NCBI RefSeq assembly: GCF_004357995.1
Contig: NZ_SMTK01000003.1
Coordinates: forward strand, 248,001-312,000
Reading direction: 5' to 3'
From: Arthrobacter crusticola
GTDB taxonomy: Bacteria; Actinomycetota; Actinomycetes; Actinomycetales; Micrococcaceae
DNA length: 64,000 nt
Positions 62,949 to 64,000 of this stretch are shown piece by piece; the first letter of the stretch is position 1, and every line of letters begins with the position of its first letter. Both the position numbers and the translations under genes were made by a program. The notes beneath the pieces were generated by a model. It did not search any database. It was not told where the DNA came from and saw nothing but the letters and a program-made list of their open reading frames with translations.

Positions 62949-64000
62949 TCAGCGGGCGCCGAGCAGGTGCTCGATGAAGAGCTGCTGCAGCTTCACGAAG
63001 CCGAAGCCCTTGCCGTTGAAGTACGCATCGGCGTCGAACTCTTCGTAGGCGGACCGGTCGGCCCGCAGGTCCTCATAGCCTTCGCCGGCGTTGAGGGTCG
63101 GTTCGTTGATCTCCGACACCCGAGACGCCGCGAGCGCGGCCTGGACTTCGGGGTCCGCCCGGAACGCGGCAGCCCTTTCCTTGAGCAGCAGGTAGGTCTG
63201 CATGTTCGCCGCCGCCGAGTCCCAGACGCCGTCCATGTCCTCGGTGCGGCTCGGCTTGTAATCGAAGTGGCGCGGTCCGTCATAGGAGGGGCCGCCGCCG
63301 GGGCCGCCGTTTTCGAGCAGGTCGACGAGGGAGAAGGCGTTCTGCAGGTCGCCGTGGCCGAAGACAAGGTCCTGGTCGAACTTGATGCTGCGCTGGCCGT
63401 TGAGGTCGATGTGGAACAGCTTGCCCTGGTAGAGCGCCTGCGCGATGCCGTGGGTGAAGTTCAGCCCCGCCATCTGCTCGTGGCCCGTCTCCGGATTGAT
63501 GCCCACGAGCTCCGGGCGCTCCAGGGTCTCGATGAAGGCCATCGCGTGGCCGAGTGTCGGGAGGAGGATATCACCGCGCGGTTCGTTGGGCTTGGGCTCG
63601 ATGGCGAAGCGGATGTCATAGCCCTTGTCGGTGACGTAGTCACCGAGGAGGTTCACGGCCTCCCGGTAGCGCTCGAGCGCACCGCGGATGTCCTTGGCGG
63701 CGTCGTACTCACTGCCTTCGCGCCCGCCCCACATGACGAACGTCTGGGCGCCGAGCTCGGCTGCAAGGTCGATATTGTCGAGCACCTTGCGCAGGGCGAA
63801 ACGGCGGACGCCGCGGTCGTTGCTCGTGAAGCCTCCGTCCTTGAAGACCGGATGGCTGAACAGGTTCGTCGTGACCATGGGGACCACCAGTCCGGTGGAC
63901 TTAAGGGCGCCCTTCAGCCGCTCGATCTGCGCCTGGCGCTCGCCGGCACTTGACCCGAAGGGGAAGAGGTCGTCGTCGTGGAAGGTGATGCCGTACGCGC
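62949..64000 (-). CDS. xylA: Xylose isomerase (C-terminal part; 5' end outside the window)
   Basis: About 350 residues are visible. The frame runs open to the last base (a start at 63887 would truncate the enzyme and is not the true one). Metal and substrate residues: [42 protein letters not shown] and FDYKPSR. It interconverts D-xylose and D-xylulose. Upstream part of a xylA-xylB unit on the reverse strand. Confidence 0.95.
   Translation of the reverse strand, partial: AYGITFHDDDLFPFGSSAGERQAQIERLKGALKSTGLVVPMVTTNLFSHPVFKDGGFTSNDRGVRRFALRKVLDNIDLAAELGAQTFVMWGGREGSEYDAAKDIRGALERYREAVNLLGDYVTDKGYDIRFAIEPKPNEPRGDILLPTLGHAMAFIETLERPELVGINPETGHEQMAGLNFTHGIAQALYQGKLFHIDLNGQRSIKFDQDLVFGHGDLQNAFSLVDLLENGGPGGGPSYDGPRHFDYKPSRTEDMDGVWDSAAANMQTYLLLKERAAAFRADPEVQAALAASRVSEINEPTLNAGEGYEDLRADRSAYEEFDADAYFNGKGFGFVKLQQLFIEHLLGAR

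Overview
The window is high-GC DNA with short intergenic gaps and many overlapping starts and stops. It reads as a chromosomal segment of an actinobacterium, most like the Micrococcaceae (Arthrobacter relatives). Support for this: an HspR/HAIR heat-shock regulon with a dnaK-grpE-dnaJ-hspR cluster, cysteine-free ribosomal protein paralogues, MecA_N-type and septum-formation family proteins, DUF3073 and DUF4235 proteins, and a Mycobacterium-like dCTP deaminase. I saw no insertion sequence, prophage, integrase or CRISPR array. Many genes start exactly 6-8 nt after a TANNNT-like -10 element, so leaderless transcription appears common.

Layout. 0-8.8 kb: 5' part of a lipid kinase, an SGNH hydrolase, a MarR regulator, the rpmB-rpmG-rpsN operon, the histone-like protein HU, a CopD/CtaG copper-cytochrome oxidase assembly fusion coupled to a thioredoxin-NHL protein, and an unknown membrane-anchored protein. 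8.9-13.5 kb: a complete sugar ABC importer resembling LpqY-SugABC. 13.7-18.7 kb: panD, tRNA-Gly(CCC), an M4 protease with its emfourin-type inhibitor, tryptophan 2,3-dioxygenase, dCTP deaminase, a 104-bp tandem palindromic repeat and a DUF559-type protein. 18.9-24.7 kb: an MFS transporter, DUF4235, a TPP riboswitch driving a YkoEDC importer, then pabC and a kinase-PabB fusion.

26.9-32.1 kb: a LysE exporter, a methyltransferase/MarR pair divergent from an MMPL transporter with a palindromic operator on the promoter, and a secreted lipase. 32.1-36.4 kb: dnaK-grpE-dnaJ-hspR with HAIR sites and a 100-nt nested hairpin between grpE and dnaJ. 36.5-43.5 kb: small membrane and coiled-coil proteins and housekeeping enzymes (trmB, M20 amidohydrolase, SDR, F420-reductase-like, UBP zinc finger). 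43.8-53.4 kb: DEAD-box helicase, YccF, a lipoprotein PBP, clpB with its own HAIR box, a septum-formation family protein and DUF3073. Palindromic repeats recur around YccF.

53.4-64 kb is a xylose/xylo-oligosaccharide catabolic island: a ROK regulator, a LacI regulator, a solute-binding protein, two permeases, a GH3 glycosidase, and convergent xylA-xylB. Its importer has no ATPase gene, so it probably borrows a shared MsiK-type ATPase, perhaps the one at 8.9-10.3 kb. ClpB and DnaK probably form one HspR-controlled disaggregation regulon, because both promoters carry the same HAIR palindrome and HspR is encoded in the dnaK cluster.
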